Below, piece by piece: positions 29,677 through 39,779 of a DNA stretch of 64,000 nucleotides. The DNA is from Mycolicibacterium flavescens (GTDB lineage Bacteria; Actinomycetota; Actinomycetes; Mycobacteriales; Mycobacteriaceae), in the NCBI GenBank assembly GCA_900637135.1, contig LR134353.1:2976001-3040000 (forward strand), in the 5' to 3' direction. A program made the translations under genes and the position numbers. The notes beneath the pieces were generated by a model. The model made no database searches, had not been told where the DNA came from, and worked only from the letters and a program-made list of their open reading frames with translations. The number at the start of each line of letters is the position of its first letter. Position 1 is the stretch's first letter.

Positions 29677-29710
29677 ACGCTGACGACCGCTGCTCGAAAG
29701 TGGCGGCGGC

Positions 29711-30310
29711 TCAATCGCTTTGCGGAGCGAGCAGCCGCTCGACATACTTGGCGATCACGTCCACCTCGAGATTGACCAGCGTGCCGACCTCGGCACGGCC
29801 GAGCGTCGTGAGATCGAGCGTCGTGGGAATCAACGACACCTCGAACCAGTCGTGTCCGAGCCCGGACACCGTCAGCGAGACACCGTCGACGGTGATGGAG
29901 CCCTTCTCCACCACATACCGCGACAGCGCGGTGGGAAGTGCGATGCGCACCACGACCCAGCGATCCGACGGGGTGCGCGCGATCACGTGGCCGGTGCCGT
30001 CGACGTGGCCCTGCACGATGTGCCCGCCGAGCCGGCTGTTCACCGCCGCCGCACGTTCGAGGTTGACCCGGCCCCCCACCGCGAGACGGCCGAGGCTCGA
30101 GCGGTTCAGCGTCTCCCCGATCACATCGGTGGTGAACGTCGCATCCGGGCGCACCTCGACAACGGTGAGGCAGACGCCGTTCACCGCGATCGAGTCACCG
30201 TGGCGAGCGTCCGATGTGACGAGGGGCCCGCGGATGGCAAGCCGGGCGAAATCGCCGAGATCTTCCTTGGAGACGACCTCGCCGACCTCTTCGACGATTC
30301 CGGTGAACAC
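29711..30310 (-). CDS. ribE: Riboflavin synthase, alpha type
   Basis: 199-residue enzyme that dismutates two lumazines to riboflavin. It has the two similar barrel halves of the family: MFTGIVEEVGEV at the start with VNGVCLTVVEV, then GHIVQGHVDGTGHV with VDGVSLTVSGLG. GTG 30310 is 6 bases downstream of TAGTCT, so a leaderless transcript is likely. Often called ribC in mycobacteria. Divergent from lprG. Confidence 0.95.
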   Translation of the reverse strand: MFTGIVEEVGEVVSKEDLGDFARLAIRGPLVTSDARHGDSIAVNGVCLTVVEVRPDATFTTDVIGETLNRSSLGRLAVGGRVNLERAAAVNSRLGGHIVQGHVDGTGHVIARTPSDRWVVVRIALPTALSRYVVEKGSITVDGVSLTVSGLGHDWFEVSLIPTTLDLTTLGRAEVGTLVNLEVDVIAKYVERLLAPQSD

Positions 30311-30316
30311 CTCGCC

Positions 30317-30322
30317 AGACTA
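30317..30322 (-). promoter_or_regulatory. -10 element TAGTCT, probable leaderless promoter of riboflavin synthase
   Basis: TAGTCT on the minus strand ends 6 bases before the GTG at 30310. Confidence 0.45.
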
Positions 30323-30401
30323 TCGAGATCGCGGCCTCCTCCGGCGTGGCCCTGTTCGCCCTGGCAGCGCCCGCGCGCCGAGTCGGTGCACTCGGACCCT
30401 T

Positions 30402-30407
30402 TACGAT
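30402..30407 (+). promoter_or_regulatory. -10 element TACGAT, probable leaderless promoter of lprG-p55
   Basis: TACGAT ends 6 bases before the lprG ATG (30414). It marks that ATG as the transcription and translation start of the two-gene operon. Confidence 0.45.
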
Positions 30408-30413
30408 GCACTC

Positions 30414-31118
30414 ATGCCCACGCGCCTCCTGACGATCTTCGCCGCCCTCGTTGCCGCCATCGCCCTTCTGGCCGGTTGCTCCTCCACATCGGAGGAATCC
30501 ACGAAGGACCTCCCCGACGGCGCAACCCTGCTGCAGCAGTCCAGCGAAACGACAAAGAAACAGACCAGCGCGCACCTGAAGCTGCAGGTGCAGGGCACGA
30601 TCGAGAAGCTGCCGATCGAGCAGCTCGAGGGTGACCTGAGCAACGCGCCCACGTTCACCGCACAGGGCAAGGTCAACCTGTTGATGGGGGGCCAGCGCCT
30701 GGAGGGCTTGGAGTTCGTGGTCTTCGACGGCGATCTCTATGCAACGTTGACCCCCGGGGGTCAGTTGTCGAACTTCGGTCCTGCAGTCGATATCTACGAC
30801 GCTTCGCTGATACTCAATCCTGAGACTGGTTTGGGCAACGTGCTGGACAACTTCTCCGACCCGAAGGCCGAGGGTCGCGAATCGGTCAACGGCGTGGAGA
30901 CCATCCGTGTCACCGGGAACGTCAGCGCCGATGCGGTCAACAAGATCGCCCCGCAGCTCGACATGACCGGTCCAGCGCCGGCAACAGCCTGGATCGCCGA
31001 GGACGGCGACCATAAGTTGGCCCAGGTCAAGTTGCAGACCGACTCCGACAGCAGCGTCACTATGACGGTGACGGAATGGGGCAAACCAGTGACGGTCACC
31101 AAGCCGCCGGCCGCCTAA
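30414..31118 (+). CDS. lprG: Lipoarabinomannan carrier lipoprotein LprG
   Basis: 234-residue lipoprotein with signal peptide and lipobox LLAGC (Cys22). LprG binds triacylated lipids (lipoarabinomannan, triacylglyceride) and works with the P55 pump to move them to the outer envelope. Seen: a soluble LppX/LprG-like beta domain ([69 protein letters not shown]). The stop and the p55 start share a base (TAATG), so the pair is coupled as in M. tuberculosis Rv1411c-Rv1410c. Confidence 0.95.
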   Translation: MPTRLLTIFAALVAAIALLAGCSSTSEESTKDLPDGATLLQQSSETTKKQTSAHLKLQVQGTIEKLPIEQLEGDLSNAPTFTAQGKVNLLMGGQRLEGLEFVVFDGDLYATLTPGGQLSNFGPAVDIYDASLILNPETGLGNVLDNFSDPKAEGRESVNGVETIRVTGNVSADAVNKIAPQLDMTGPAPATAWIAEDGDHKLAQVKLQTDSDSSVTMTVTEWGKPVTVTKPPAA

Positions 31119-32701
31119 TGTCGATATCAACTCGAGCCGCGGGCACCGAATCCGTCCTGAGGGCGGGGTCGAATCGGCGAATCGCGATCAGCGCCGGCAG
31201 CCTCGCGGTGCTGCTCGGCGCGCTCGATACCTATGTCGTGGTCGCGATCATCACCGACATCATCATCGACATCGGAATCCCGATAAACCAGCTGCAGCGG
31301 GTGACCCCGATCATCACCTGCTACCTGCTCGGTTACATCGCCGCGATGCCGCTGTTGGGCCGGGCCTCGGACCGGTTCGGCCGCAAGTTCATCCTCCAGG
31401 TGAGCCTGGCCGGCTTCGCGGTCGGATCCGTCGTCACCGCGATGTCGAACGACCTGGTCCCCATGGTGATCGGCCGCACCATTCAGGGCGTCGCCAGCGG
31501 TGCGCTTCTGCCGGTCACGCTCGCGCTGGCCGCCGACCTGTGGGCCAGCCGTAACCGCGCCACAGTGCTCGGCGGGATCGGCGCCGCACAAGAGTTGGGC
31601 AGCGTGTTGGGACCGCTGTACGGCATCGCCGTGGTGGCGGTGCTGAACACGTGGCGCGACGTCTTCTGGATCAACCTGCCGTTGGCCGCCCTCGCGATGG
31701 TGCTGATCCACTTCAGTTTGCCTTCCCGCCTCAAGCCCGAGAACCCCGAACGGGTGGACGTCGTCGGCGGGGTGCTGCTTGCCGTCGCGCTGGGCCTGAT
31801 CGTGATCGGGCTCTACAACCCGGCGCCCGACGGCCGCAAGATCCTGCCGAGTTACGGGCTTCCGGTGCTGTTGGCCGCACTGGTGGCCGTCGTGGCCTTC
31901 TTTGTCTGGGAGAGGTACTCACGCACACGCCTGATCGAACCCGCCGGCGTGCATTTTCGGCCGTTCCTGGCCGCGTTGGGCGCGTCCTTGTGCGCGGGCG
32001 CGGCGTTGATGGTGACTCTGGTCAACGTGGAACTGTTTGGGCAGGGTGTGCTCGGAAAGAACCAGACCGACGCCGTGCTCTTGCTGCTGCGCTTCCTGAT
32101 CGCGCTGCCCATCGGCGCCGTGATCGGCGGGTGGGTCGCGACCCGCATCGGGGACCGCCTGGTGGCCTTCGTCGGTCTGCTGATCGCCGGAGGCGGTTAC
32201 TACCTGATCTCAATGTGGGGCACCGACGTGCTGACCACCCACCACGACCTCGGGTTCGTCTCCCTGCCGGTGCTCGACACCGACCTGGCGATCGCCGGCC
32301 TCGGCCTGGGCTTGGTGATCGGGCCGTTGACCTCGGCGACGCTACGCGTAGTGCCAGCCGCCCAGCACGGCATCGCGTCGGCGGCCGTGGTGGTGGCGCG
32401 GATGATCGGCATGCTCATCGGCCTGGCCGGTTTGACCGCATGGGGTCTGTACCGACTAAACCAGCACCTTCAGACCCTGCCATTCCCGCCGGCCAACACG
32501 CTTGCCGAACGACTGGCCGCCGAAGCGACCCGCTACCGAGAGGCCTACGTGCTGCAGTACGGCGACATCTTCCTCGTCACGGTCGTGGTCTGCGTCGTCG
32601 GCGCCCTGTTGGGCCTCCTCATCGGCGGCAAGCAGGAGCACGCCGACGAACCGGCGGAAGTGGTCGGGGAAACGGCCGCCGATCGCGTCGACGGCGCCTA
32701 G
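31118..32701 (+). CDS. p55: MFS efflux transporter P55
   Basis: 527-residue major facilitator superfamily pump with about 14 membrane helices. Helix 1 carries the acidic motif [10 protein letters not shown] (D in the motif D1 position), and the cytoplasmic loop 2-3 has [11 protein letters not shown] (motif A). P55 acts with LprG in lipid export and intrinsic drug resistance. ATG 31118 overlaps the lprG stop and is preferred to the upstream frame inside lprG. The 3' end overlaps the convergent 56-residue gene by 4 bases. Confidence 0.95.
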   Translation: MSISTRAAGTESVLRAGSNRRIAISAGSLAVLLGALDTYVVVAIITDIIIDIGIPINQLQRVTPIITCYLLGYIAAMPLLGRASDRFGRKFILQVSLAGFAVGSVVTAMSNDLVPMVIGRTIQGVASGALLPVTLALAADLWASRNRATVLGGIGAAQELGSVLGPLYGIAVVAVLNTWRDVFWINLPLAALAMVLIHFSLPSRLKPENPERVDVVGGVLLAVALGLIVIGLYNPAPDGRKILPSYGLPVLLAALVAVVAFFVWERYSRTRLIEPAGVHFRPFLAALGASLCAGAALMVTLVNVELFGQGVLGKNQTDAVLLLLRFLIALPIGAVIGGWVATRIGDRLVAFVGLLIAGGGYYLISMWGTDVLTTHHDLGFVSLPVLDTDLAIAGLGLGLVIGPLTSATLRVVPAAQHGIASAAVVVARMIGMLIGLAGLTAWGLYRLNQHLQTLPFPPANTLAERLAAEATRYREAYVLQYGDIFLVTVVVCVVGALLGLLIGGKQEHADEPAEVVGETAADRVDGA

Positions 32702-32868
32702 CAGCGCTCGAGGCCGGGGCGCAGCAGCAGCGGCTCGGCCGGCTTGACCGGCGCGGCCTCCTCTGCGACAGCCTGGTCGGGCTGAACCCGGAAGGTGTCG
32801 CAGATCAACGCCTTGAGGGTCCGGGGGTGCATCGGGCGATAGCTGAGCCAGTCCTGCAGTGCAGTCAT
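32698..32868 (-). CDS. 56-residue hypothetical protein
   Basis: Short protein beginning [18 protein letters not shown], then a helical [15 protein letters not shown] and a proline-rich tail with one terminal cysteine. ATG 32868 is well supported by AAAGGA 9 bases upstream; the longer frame to 33030 is not protein-like. It ends inside the p55 stop region and is divergent from the DJ-1/PfpI gene. No family recognised; a metallothionein is unlikely with only two cysteines. Confidence 0.65.
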   Translation of the reverse strand: MTALQDWLSYRPMHPRTLKALICDTFRVQPDQAVAEEAAPVKPAEPLLLRPGLERC

Positions 32869-32947
32869 GGGTCGTCGTCCTTTGTTCGTGCTCACCAGCG
32901 CGCAAATCGTCGGTGAAAGCGCGATTACGGCGGGCCGTACGCGGCCC

Positions 32948-32966
32948 ACTCTGGTACGAGTGTACC
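32948..32966. promoter_or_regulatory. Two overlapping inverted repeats in a divergent promoter region
   Basis: CACTC-TGGTAC-GAGTG (32948-32962) and GGTAC-GAGT-GTACC (32953-32966) are both perfect inverted repeats and share bases. They lie between the divergent 56-residue gene and the DJ-1/PfpI gene, a natural operator position. Alternatively they are alternative hairpins. No regulator gene is adjacent. Confidence 0.35.
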
Positions 32967-33042
32967 GACGTGAGCGCGCTGATTGACTCCTCGACACGCG
33001 GGGTATGCGTGGCATCACATCTAACCTCAACGGAGAAAGCTC

Positions 33043-33597
33043 ATGGCAAGTTCACTGAATGGCAAGAAGATTGCGTTCCTGGTCGCTACCGAAGGTGTCG
33101 AGCAGGTCGAGCTGACCGAGCCGTGGAAGGCCGTCGAGCAGGCCGGGGGCACCCCTGAACTGGTGTCGACGGAGGTCGGCAAGATCCAGGCGTTCAACCA
33201 CCTGACCCCCGCCGACACGTTCGAAGCCGAGAAGTCCGCCGATTCGGTGTCGGCGTCCGACTACGCCGCGTTGGTGCTGCCCGGCGGCGTGGCCAACCCG
33301 GACAACCTGCGCATGAACGCCGACGCGGTCGCGTTCGCAAAGAGCTTCTTCGACGAAGGCAAACCGGTCGCGGTCATCTGCCACGGACCGTGGACGCTCG
33401 TCGAGGCAGACGTGGTGCGCGGACGCACCATGACGTCGTGGCCCAGCGTGAAGACCGACCTGGTGAATGCCGGAGCCAACTGGGTGGATGACGAGGTCGT
33501 CGAATGCTCGCGTGGGCCAAACACTTTGGTGTCCAGCCGCAAACCCGATGACCTGCCGGCCTTCTGCAACACGTTGGTCAGCGCTTTCGCGAAGTAG
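33043..33597 (+). CDS. DJ-1/PfpI family class I glutamine amidotransferase-like protein
   Basis: 184-residue PfpI-type protein. Seen: N-terminal KIAFLVATEGVEQVELTEPW, the mid-domain YAALVLPGGVANPDNL and the nucleophile elbow AVICHGPWTLVEA (Cys113), with the conserved RTMTSWPSVKTDL after it. Members act as protease-like, deglycase or chaperone stress proteins; the exact activity here is unknown. The ATG at 33043 follows GGAGAAAG. Divergent from the 56-residue gene over 174 bases that hold the overlapping inverted repeats. Confidence 0.9.
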   Translation: MASSLNGKKIAFLVATEGVEQVELTEPWKAVEQAGGTPELVSTEVGKIQAFNHLTPADTFEAEKSADSVSASDYAALVLPGGVANPDNLRMNADAVAFAKSFFDEGKPVAVICHGPWTLVEADVVRGRTMTSWPSVKTDLVNAGANWVDDEVVECSRGPNTLVSSRKPDDLPAFCNTLVSAFAK

Positions 33598-33644
33598 CCG
33601 AAACCCCACGCGCCGAGGGCCGTAGCCGGGGTAACGTCGCCGAC

Positions 33645-34694
33645 ATGCTCATCGCCGCGCTGCGCGACATGCAGTGGCGAAGGCGACGTTTCGCCATCGC
33701 GGTATTGTCCACCGCGATCATTTTCGGGATGACGCTGGTGCTCACAGGTTTGGCCAACGGTTTCCAGACCGAGGCCGAAAGGACCGTCGACAGCCTCGGC
33801 GTCGACCAGTTCATCGTGAAGGCGGGTGCGTCGGGTCCGTTCGTGGGTGCCACACCGTTCGCGCCCGTGGAATTGCGCCGTATCGCTGCCGCTCCCGGCG
33901 TCGACGCCGCCGCTCCCCTGGCCTACGCCGGCGGCACCGCCACCCTCGACGGGGCGACGCGCAACGTCGACATCTTCGGCGCGCCCGAACGCGGACCGGG
34001 TATGCCAGCCGTGATCGAAGGGCGCGCGCCCACGACCCCCGACGAAGTCGCGGTGTCCACCACATTGGGTCGCGGCGTCGGCGATGAGGTCGAGATCGCC
34101 TCGCAGACGCTACGTATCGTCGGCCTGGTGGAGAACTCGACCGCATTGGCGAACCTGCCCAATGTGTTTCTCACCACAGAGGGCGCACAGCAGTTGGTGT
34201 ACGGCGGTGAGCGACTTGTCGCCTCCATTGGGGTGCGCGGCTCCCTTGAGCAGGTGCCGAACGGTTATCGGGCGGTCGACCGCACCGGAGCCATCGAGGA
34301 TCTGCTGCGGCCGTTGAAGGTGGCCGTCAACTCCATCACGATCGTCGCGGTGCTGCTGTGGATCGTCGCCGCGCTGATCGTGGGTTCGGTCGTCTACCTG
34401 TCCGCGTTGGAACGGCTGCGGGACTTCGCCGTCTTCAAAGCGATTGGGGTGCCTACCCGTTCGGTGATGGCCGGACTCGCCCTGCAGGCGGTGATCGTGG
34501 CGCTGCTGGCCGCGTTGGTCGGCGCCGGGCTGTCGCTGTTGCTCGGACCGCTGTTCCCCATGCAGGTGATCGTGCCCACAGAGGCCTTCGTCGCGCTGCC
34601 GGTGGTCGCGGTGGCGATCGGCCTCATCGCCAGCGCGGCGGGGTTACGTCGCGCCGTGTCAGTCGATCCCGCACTGGCGTTCGGGGGGCCGTGA
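33645..34694 (+). CDS. FtsX/MacB-like ABC transporter permease
   Basis: 349-residue permease with one N-terminal helix (AIAVLSTAIIFGMTLVLTGL, about residues 17-36), an extracytoplasmic MacB-like domain of about 180 residues and three C-terminal helices (VNSITIVAVLLWIVAALIVG, AGLALQAVIVALLAALVG, FVALPVVAVAIGLIASAAG), i.e. the FtsX/LolC/MacB topology. Such permeases do mechanotransmission or export rather than classic import. It is 4 bases before the ATPase gene. Resembles Rv0072, from memory. Substrate unknown. Confidence 0.88.
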   Translation: MLIAALRDMQWRRRRFAIAVLSTAIIFGMTLVLTGLANGFQTEAERTVDSLGVDQFIVKAGASGPFVGATPFAPVELRRIAAAPGVDAAAPLAYAGGTATLDGATRNVDIFGAPERGPGMPAVIEGRAPTTPDEVAVSTTLGRGVGDEVEIASQTLRIVGLVENSTALANLPNVFLTTEGAQQLVYGGERLVASIGVRGSLEQVPNGYRAVDRTGAIEDLLRPLKVAVNSITIVAVLLWIVAALIVGSVVYLSALERLRDFAVFKAIGVPTRSVMAGLALQAVIVALLAALVGAGLSLLLGPLFPMQVIVPTEAFVALPVVAVAIGLIASAAGLRRAVSVDPALAFGGP

Positions 34695-34698
34695 GCCC

Positions 34699-35760
34699 AT
34701 GGGCGATCTGTCGATCCAGAATCTCGTCGTCGAGTACACCAGCGGCGGGCACGCCGTGCGCCCGATCGACGGCATGAACCTCGACGTCGCGGCCGGCTCA
34801 CTGGTGATTCTGATGGGCCCCAGCGGATGCGGGAAGACAACGCTGTTGTCGTGCCTCGGCGGGATCTTGCAACCCACTTCGGGTGCGATCAAATTCGGCG
34901 ACGTCGAGGTGACCTCGCTCGGAGCCAACGAACTCGCGACATACCGGCGCGAGACGGTCGGATTCGTGTTCCAGGCCTTTAACCTGGTGCCCAGCCTCAC
35001 CGCGGTCGAGAACGTGATGGTGCCGCTGCGCGCAAACGGCATGTCGCGCCGGGCTTCCCGGAAGCGGGCCGAACAGCTGCTGGCGCGGGTAGGGCTGCAG
35101 GACCGTCTCGAGCACCGGCCAGGCGACCTCAGCGGCGGGCAGCAGCAGCGGGTGGCGGTGGCCCGGGCGATCGCACTGGATCCCCCGCTGATCCTCGCCG
35201 ACGAGCCCACGGCGCATCTGGACTTCATTCAGGTCGAAGAGGTTCTGAAGCTGATCCGCGAGCTTGCCTCCGACAACCGGATGGTGGTCGTCGCGACACA
35301 TGACAGCCGGATCCTGCCGCTGGCGGATCGGGTCGTCGAGATGGTGCCGAACTTCGCCTCCACCGACCGCCCACCGGAGACCGTAGAGCTAGAAGCCGGT
35401 CAGGTGCTGTTCGAGCAGGGCACCATGGGTGACCAGATCTACATCGTTGACGACGGCGAGATCGAAATCATCCGCGAACTGGCCGGCGGCGGTGAGGAAT
35501 TGCTGAAGTTGGCGATCGAAGGCGACTACTTCGGCGAGATCGGGCCGCTGTTCCATCTGCCCCGGTCAGCGACGGCCAGGGCGCGCACCGACGCGACCGT
35601 GGTGGGCTACACGGTGCAGGCTTTCCGAAAACGGTTGGGGATGGCCGGAGTCCGCGACCTCATCGAGCACCGCCCGCTGAGCGGCGAATTGGACGGGGGC
35701 CCGCTGAGCAGCGAGGACGCGGGCCCGCTGGACACCGAGGGCGCGGCTACCCAGGAATGA
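34699..35760 (+). CDS. ABC transporter ATPase with C-terminal cyclic-nucleotide-binding domain
   Basis: 353-residue fusion. Residues 1-215 are a MacB/LolD-like ATPase: Walker A GPSGCGKTT (40-48), Q-loop VFQAFNLVPS, signature LSGGQQQR (144-151), Walker B LILADEP, switch histidine THDSR. Residues about 225-320 are a CAP/cNMP-binding domain with the phosphate cassette FGEIGPLFHLPRSATARA, including the glutamate and arginine that hold cAMP or cGMP. An acidic tail with repeated GPL follows. Partner of the permease just upstream; transport is probably gated by a cyclic nucleotide. Overlaps the convergent ribD by 14 bases. Confidence 0.9.
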   Translation: MGDLSIQNLVVEYTSGGHAVRPIDGMNLDVAAGSLVILMGPSGCGKTTLLSCLGGILQPTSGAIKFGDVEVTSLGANELATYRRETVGFVFQAFNLVPSLTAVENVMVPLRANGMSRRASRKRAEQLLARVGLQDRLEHRPGDLSGGQQQRVAVARAIALDPPLILADEPTAHLDFIQVEEVLKLIRELASDNRMVVVATHDSRILPLADRVVEMVPNFASTDRPPETVELEAGQVLFEQGTMGDQIYIVDDGEIEIIRELAGGGEELLKLAIEGDYFGEIGPLFHLPRSATARARTDATVVGYTVQAFRKRLGMAGVRDLIEHRPLSGELDGGPLSSEDAGPLDTEGAATQE

Positions 35761-36748
35761 GGCTCAGCAGCACGTCGGGGCCGATGGGGTCGATCTGATC
35801 GAAGCGCCACCGCTGGGCGTGCGCGATGCTCAGCACACCGACATCATCGACTGCGGTAATCGGGCCACCGAGGAGGATCGGTGCGACGTAGGCCAGGATC
35901 CGGTTGATGACGCCGGCGCGCAAGAACGCGCCCGCCAACGTCGGACCACCTTCGAGCAGCACATCGGTGCGATCGGACAGCGCCTTGATCACTTCGTGGG
36001 GATCGCGGGTACGGATCACCATGGTGCGCGAGTCGTCGTTGAGAACCCTTGCCTCTTGCGAGATCTCGCGCTCTCCGACGACGACCCGCAGCGGCTGACG
36101 GTCGGCGAGGGTGCCGTCGGGGAGACGCGCCGTCAGTGCCGGATCGTCGACGAACACGGTGCCGGTGCCGACCACGATCGCGTCGGCGACGGCGCGCCTG
36201 CGGTGCACATCCGCGCGGGCGGCTTCGCTGGTGATCCACTGGCTGCTGCCGTCGGCCGCCGCGCTGCGACCGTCCACGCTGGTCGCGAATTTCCATGTCA
36301 CATGCGGCGATCCGGTGCGCTGTTTGTGCAGCCACTCGCGCAACGGGCCGCCTGCTACCGCGTCGGAGAGCACACCCGCGGTCACGGCCACCCCCTCCCC
36401 GGCGAGCCGCGCTGCCCCACCGGCAGCGATCGGGTTCGGGTCGGCGACCGCATACGCAACCGCCGAAACGCCTGCGGCAACAAGCGCATCCACGCAGGGC
36501 GGGGTGCGGCCGTAGTGATTGCACGGTTCGAGCGCCACGACGGCGGTTCCTCCGGCGGCGCGCTCGCCCGCCCTACGCAACGCGACCACCTCGGCGTGCG
36601 GCCCACCGGGAGGCTCCGTGGCCCCCACACCGGCCACCTCGCCGTCGCGGTCCAGAATGACCGCTCCGACCGGCGGATTGGGATAGGTTGTGCCCTTGAC
36701 CTTCTCGGCTTGTTGGACCGCCAGCCGCATCGCGGCCTCGAGATTCAT
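35747..36748 (-). CDS. ribD: Bifunctional riboflavin deaminase/reductase RibD
   Basis: 333-residue enzyme for the second and third steps of riboflavin synthesis. The N-terminal cytidine-deaminase-like domain has zinc ligands in [14 protein letters not shown] and [19 protein letters not shown]. The C-terminal reductase domain shows [37 protein letters not shown] and [18 protein letters not shown] 36748 overlaps the rpe stop (ATGA). It is called ribG in mycobacteria and ends the leftward fmt-rsmB-rpe-ribD run. Confidence 0.96.
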   Translation of the reverse strand: MNLEAAMRLAVQQAEKVKGTTYPNPPVGAVILDRDGEVAGVGATEPPGGPHAEVVALRRAGERAAGGTAVVALEPCNHYGRTPPCVDALVAAGVSAVAYAVADPNPIAAGGAARLAGEGVAVTAGVLSDAVAGGPLREWLHKQRTGSPHVTWKFATSVDGRSAAADGSSQWITSEAARADVHRRRAVADAIVVGTGTVFVDDPALTARLPDGTLADRQPLRVVVGEREISQEARVLNDDSRTMVIRTRDPHEVIKALSDRTDVLLEGGPTLAGAFLRAGVINRILAYVAPILLGGPITAVDDVGVLSIAHAQRWRFDQIDPIGPDVLLSLIPG

Positions 36749-37422
36749 GCCCGCAGATGCTTGGAGGCAGCGGCGGCCTGCCTGCGCAACGACTCCACCG
36801 CCGCGGCGGGGTCCTCTGCGCTGTAGACGGCCGAGCCCGCGACGAAGCAGTCCACCCCCGCCTCGGCCGCCTGCTCGATGGTGTCGGCGTTGATGCCGCC
36901 GTCGATCTCGACGACGATCGTCAACTCGCCCGCGTCCACGAGGCGCCGGGCCGTACCGACTTTCACCAGCACTTCCGGGATGAACTTCTGGCCGCCGAAT
37001 CCCGGCTCCACCGACATGATCAGCAGCGTGTCGAACTCGGGAAGGATCTCCAGGTACGGCTCCAGCGGGGTGCCCGGCTTGACCGACAGCCCCGCTCTGG
37101 CGCCCGCGGCGCGGATGTCGCGGGCGACGCCGACCGGGTTGTCGGTGGCCTCGGCGTGGAACGTGACGTTGTAGGCGCCCGCTTCGGCATACGGCGGCGC
37201 CCACCGCTCGGGGTTCTCGATCATCAGGTGGCAGTCCATCGGGATGTCGGTCACCTTCAGCAGCGACTCGACGACGGGCTGACCGATGGTCAGGTTCGGC
37301 ACGAAGTGGTTGTCCATCACGTCGACGTGCAGCCAGTCCGCACCGCTCACGGCCTCGGCTTCGTCGGCGAGCCTGGCGAAGTCGGCCGCCAGGATCGACG
37401 GCGCGATCAGGGGTCCTGCCAT
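36745..37422 (-). CDS. rpe: Ribulose-phosphate 3-epimerase
   Basis: Interconverts ribulose-5-phosphate and xylulose-5-phosphate in the pentose phosphate pathway; ribulose-5-phosphate is also a riboflavin precursor, used by RibBA. The 225-residue barrel shows [45 protein letters not shown] and [15 protein letters not shown]. The start at 37422 is 4 bases after the rsmB stop; the 3' end overlaps ribD. Confidence 0.96.
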   Translation of the reverse strand: MAGPLIAPSILAADFARLADEAEAVSGADWLHVDVMDNHFVPNLTIGQPVVESLLKVTDIPMDCHLMIENPERWAPPYAEAGAYNVTFHAEATDNPVGVARDIRAAGARAGLSVKPGTPLEPYLEILPEFDTLLIMSVEPGFGGQKFIPEVLVKVGTARRLVDAGELTIVVEIDGGINADTIEQAAEAGVDCFVAGSAVYSAEDPAAAVESLRRQAAAASKHLRA

Positions 37423-37426
37423 GGGC

Positions 37427-38800
37427 CTACCCTACTTTGAGCACGGCGGCGAACATCGCATCGGTGCCGTGGCGGTGCGGCCACAACTGGACATAGGGCC
37501 CAGCTCCGAGATTGTCCGCGGGCGCGAACAGCGGCCGGGTGTCCAGCGCCGTCACGGGGTGTCGGCGCAACGCGTCGGCGACGACGCCAACGGTCTCGGC
37601 CAGGTGCGGCGAACAGGTGGCGTAGAGCACCACGCCGCCCGGCCGCGTCAGCCGGATCGCCGACGCCAGGAGTTCACGTTGTAGCTTGGCCAGCGGCGGC
37701 ACGTCAACGGGCCGTCGCCGCCACCGTGCCTCGGGCCTGCGCCGCAGCGCACCGAGGCCCGTGCAGGGGGCGTCCACGAGCACCCGGTCGAAGCCGGGTT
37801 CCACGCCGGGGTCGCGACCGTCGACGCGCAGCACGTCCACGGGAAGGCCGCGGGTGTTCTGTTCGACGAGATCGGCGCGCGCGGGCGCGGGCTCCACCGC
37901 GGTGACCCGTGCGCCGTCGGGCGCCAACGCGGCGAGCATGGCCGTCTTCCCGCCGGGGCCCGAGCACAGATCCAGCCAGCGTCCGCCGTCGGTGCCGTCG
38001 ATCTCGGCCAGGGTCAGCGCCCGCGCGACGAGTTGGCTGCCCTCATCCTGCACCAGCGCATTGCCGTCGCGCACCGCCTGCAACCGGCCCGGGTCACCGC
38101 CGGTGAGGTATACCGCGTGGGGCGAATACCGGCCGACCGTGCCGTCGACCTGCTTGGCCAGTTCCTGCGCACTCAACGCCCCTGGGCGCACGGCGAGGTG
38201 CACGGCGGGCCGAGCGTCGTCGGCGGCGAGCAGCGCATCGAGTTCACCAGCGTCGGGGCCCAGCGCATCGGCGAACGCTTGCGCGACCCACCGGGGGTGC
38301 GCATGCACGAACGCCGAATGACCGATCGGGTCGGTCGCCGCGTCCGGGGCCAGTTCCGCGACCCAGGACTGTTCGTCGCGCGAGGCGATGGTGCGCAACA
38401 CGCCGTTGACGAAACCGGCACGTGCCGAATCGAACTCGATGCCGGCCTGCTCCACGGTGGTGGACACCGCGGCGTGTTGCTCGACCCGCGTGCGCAGCAG
38501 CTGATAGGCGCCGAGCCGCAGAAGGTCCAGCAGGACGGGGTCGATCCTGTCGGTCGCGCGGCCCGCGGCGTGGCTGATGACCGCGTCCAACAGTCCTTTG
38601 GTCCGGCAGGCGCCATACGCGAGTTCGGTGGCGAAGGCCGCGTCACGGCCGCTGATGCCGCGTTCCCGCAACAACGCCGGCAGGGCGAGGTTTGCGTAGG
38701 CGTCTTTCTCCGAGACGGCACGCAACACGTCGAACGCGACCCGGCGAGCCGGGTCCAGAGGCTTGCGCCGTTGCGGACGGTTGCTGCGCGGCTTGCTCAT
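37427..38800 (-). CDS. rsmB: 16S rRNA m5C967 methyltransferase RsmB
   Basis: 457-residue SAM-dependent RNA cytosine-5 methyltransferase, called fmu in mycobacteria. The N-terminal NusB-like RNA-binding domain covers about residues 10-150; the catalytic domain has the SAM loop [18 protein letters not shown], the motif IV cysteine in [18 protein letters not shown] and the motif VI cysteine in LYATCSP. It lies 7 bases after fmt, the usual arrangement. Confidence 0.94.
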   Translation of the reverse strand: MSKPRSNRPQRRKPLDPARRVAFDVLRAVSEKDAYANLALPALLRERGISGRDAAFATELAYGACRTKGLLDAVISHAAGRATDRIDPVLLDLLRLGAYQLLRTRVEQHAAVSTTVEQAGIEFDSARAGFVNGVLRTIASRDEQSWVAELAPDAATDPIGHSAFVHAHPRWVAQAFADALGPDAGELDALLAADDARPAVHLAVRPGALSAQELAKQVDGTVGRYSPHAVYLTGGDPGRLQAVRDGNALVQDEGSQLVARALTLAEIDGTDGGRWLDLCSGPGGKTAMLAALAPDGARVTAVEPAPARADLVEQNTRGLPVDVLRVDGRDPGVEPGFDRVLVDAPCTGLGALRRRPEARWRRRPVDVPPLAKLQRELLASAIRLTRPGGVVLYATCSPHLAETVGVVADALRRHPVTALDTRPLFAPADNLGAGPYVQLWPHRHGTDAMFAAVLKVG

Positions 38801-38807
38801 TCGGCTG

Positions 38808-39737
38808 TCATTCGGCTCGTGCCGAATCGTCGAGGCGGGCGCCGCGGGCCCAGTCGGCCGCGTTCATGAGCTTCTTGCCCGGTGGCTGAATCTGTCCGAG
38901 CAGCGCAGGGTGCGACGCGGTGCCGACGCGCACGCCATCGCGGCCGACGCGGATAGCGCCCGGCGCCAGGGCCTGCGAGGCCTCGTCGACGGTGACGGGA
39001 GCGACTTTGACGCGAAGGTCGCCGATCATCGTCCAGGCGCCGGGATTCGGTGTGACGGCGCGGATCCGCCGCTCGACGACATGGGCGGGCAGATCCCACC
39101 GCACGCGCGCCTCGTCGACGGTGATCTTCGGGGCGATGGTCACTCCCTCCGAGGGCTGCGGTACCGCCGTCAGCGTGCCGTCGGCGATTCCGTCGAGCGT
39201 GCGATCGAGCAGCTCCGCACCCGAAACCGACAGTCGCTCAAGGAGATCGCCTGCCGTGTCCGTCGGTCGGATGGTTTCGGTGACGACACCGTAGACGGGA
39301 CCGGAGTCGAGGGCAGGTTCGATGAGGAACGTGGTCGCGCCGGTTACGGTGTCCCCCGCCGCGATCGCCGCTTGCACCGGCGCTGCTCCACGCCACGCCG
39401 GCAGCACCGAGAAGTGCAGGTTCACCCAGCCGTATTCGGGCACGGCGAGCAGCCGCTCGCTGAGCAGGGCGCCGTAGGCGACCACCGCGCAGCACTCCGG
39501 TGCCAGTTCGGTCAGTTCGGCGATGAACTCGTCGGAGTTGGGCTTCGAGGGCCGCAGCAGCGGGATGTCGTGCTCGAGCGCCAGCCTCGCGACCGGCGAC
39601 GGTGAAGGCTTGCCGCGCCGACCCGATGCCGCATCGGGGCGGGTCAGCACCGCGACAACGTCGTGACGTGGCGATTCGATGAGACGGCGCAGCGCAGGCA
39701 GGGCGGGTTCCGGGGTGCCGGCGAAGACGATGCGCAC
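38808..39737 (-). CDS. fmt: Methionyl-tRNA formyltransferase
   Basis: 309-residue enzyme formylating initiator Met-tRNA. Seen: N-terminal [18 protein letters not shown], the loop [18 protein letters not shown], the catalytic region [20 protein letters not shown] (Asn, His) and [13 protein letters not shown] with the catalytic aspartate. GTG 39737 lies 6 bases after TAGACT, so the transcript is probably leaderless. First gene of fmt-rsmB-rpe-ribD. Confidence 0.95.
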   Translation of the reverse strand: MRIVFAGTPEPALPALRRLIESPRHDVVAVLTRPDAASGRRGKPSPSPVARLALEHDIPLLRPSKPNSDEFIAELTELAPECCAVVAYGALLSERLLAVPEYGWVNLHFSVLPAWRGAAPVQAAIAAGDTVTGATTFLIEPALDSGPVYGVVTETIRPTDTAGDLLERLSVSGAELLDRTLDGIADGTLTAVPQPSEGVTIAPKITVDEARVRWDLPAHVVERRIRAVTPNPGAWTMIGDLRVKVAPVTVDEASQALAPGAIRVGRDGVRVGTASHPALLGQIQPPGKKLMNAADWARGARLDDSARAE

Positions 39738-39743
39738 CGCGTC

Positions 39744-39749
39744 AGTCTA
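39744..39749 (-). promoter_or_regulatory. -10 element TAGACT, probable leaderless promoter of fmt
   Basis: TAGACT on the minus strand ends 6 bases before GTG 39737, in the 42-base gap after lemA. Confidence 0.45.
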
Positions 39750-39779
39750 GAGACGGCGCCGGTGACAACGTCCGGGTGC

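Noticed and set aside
29235..30413. Long upstream extension of the lprG frame
   Set aside because: It crosses the exported-protein gene and antisense riboflavin synthase, while the lipoprotein signal and the TACGAT hexamer place the start at 30414.
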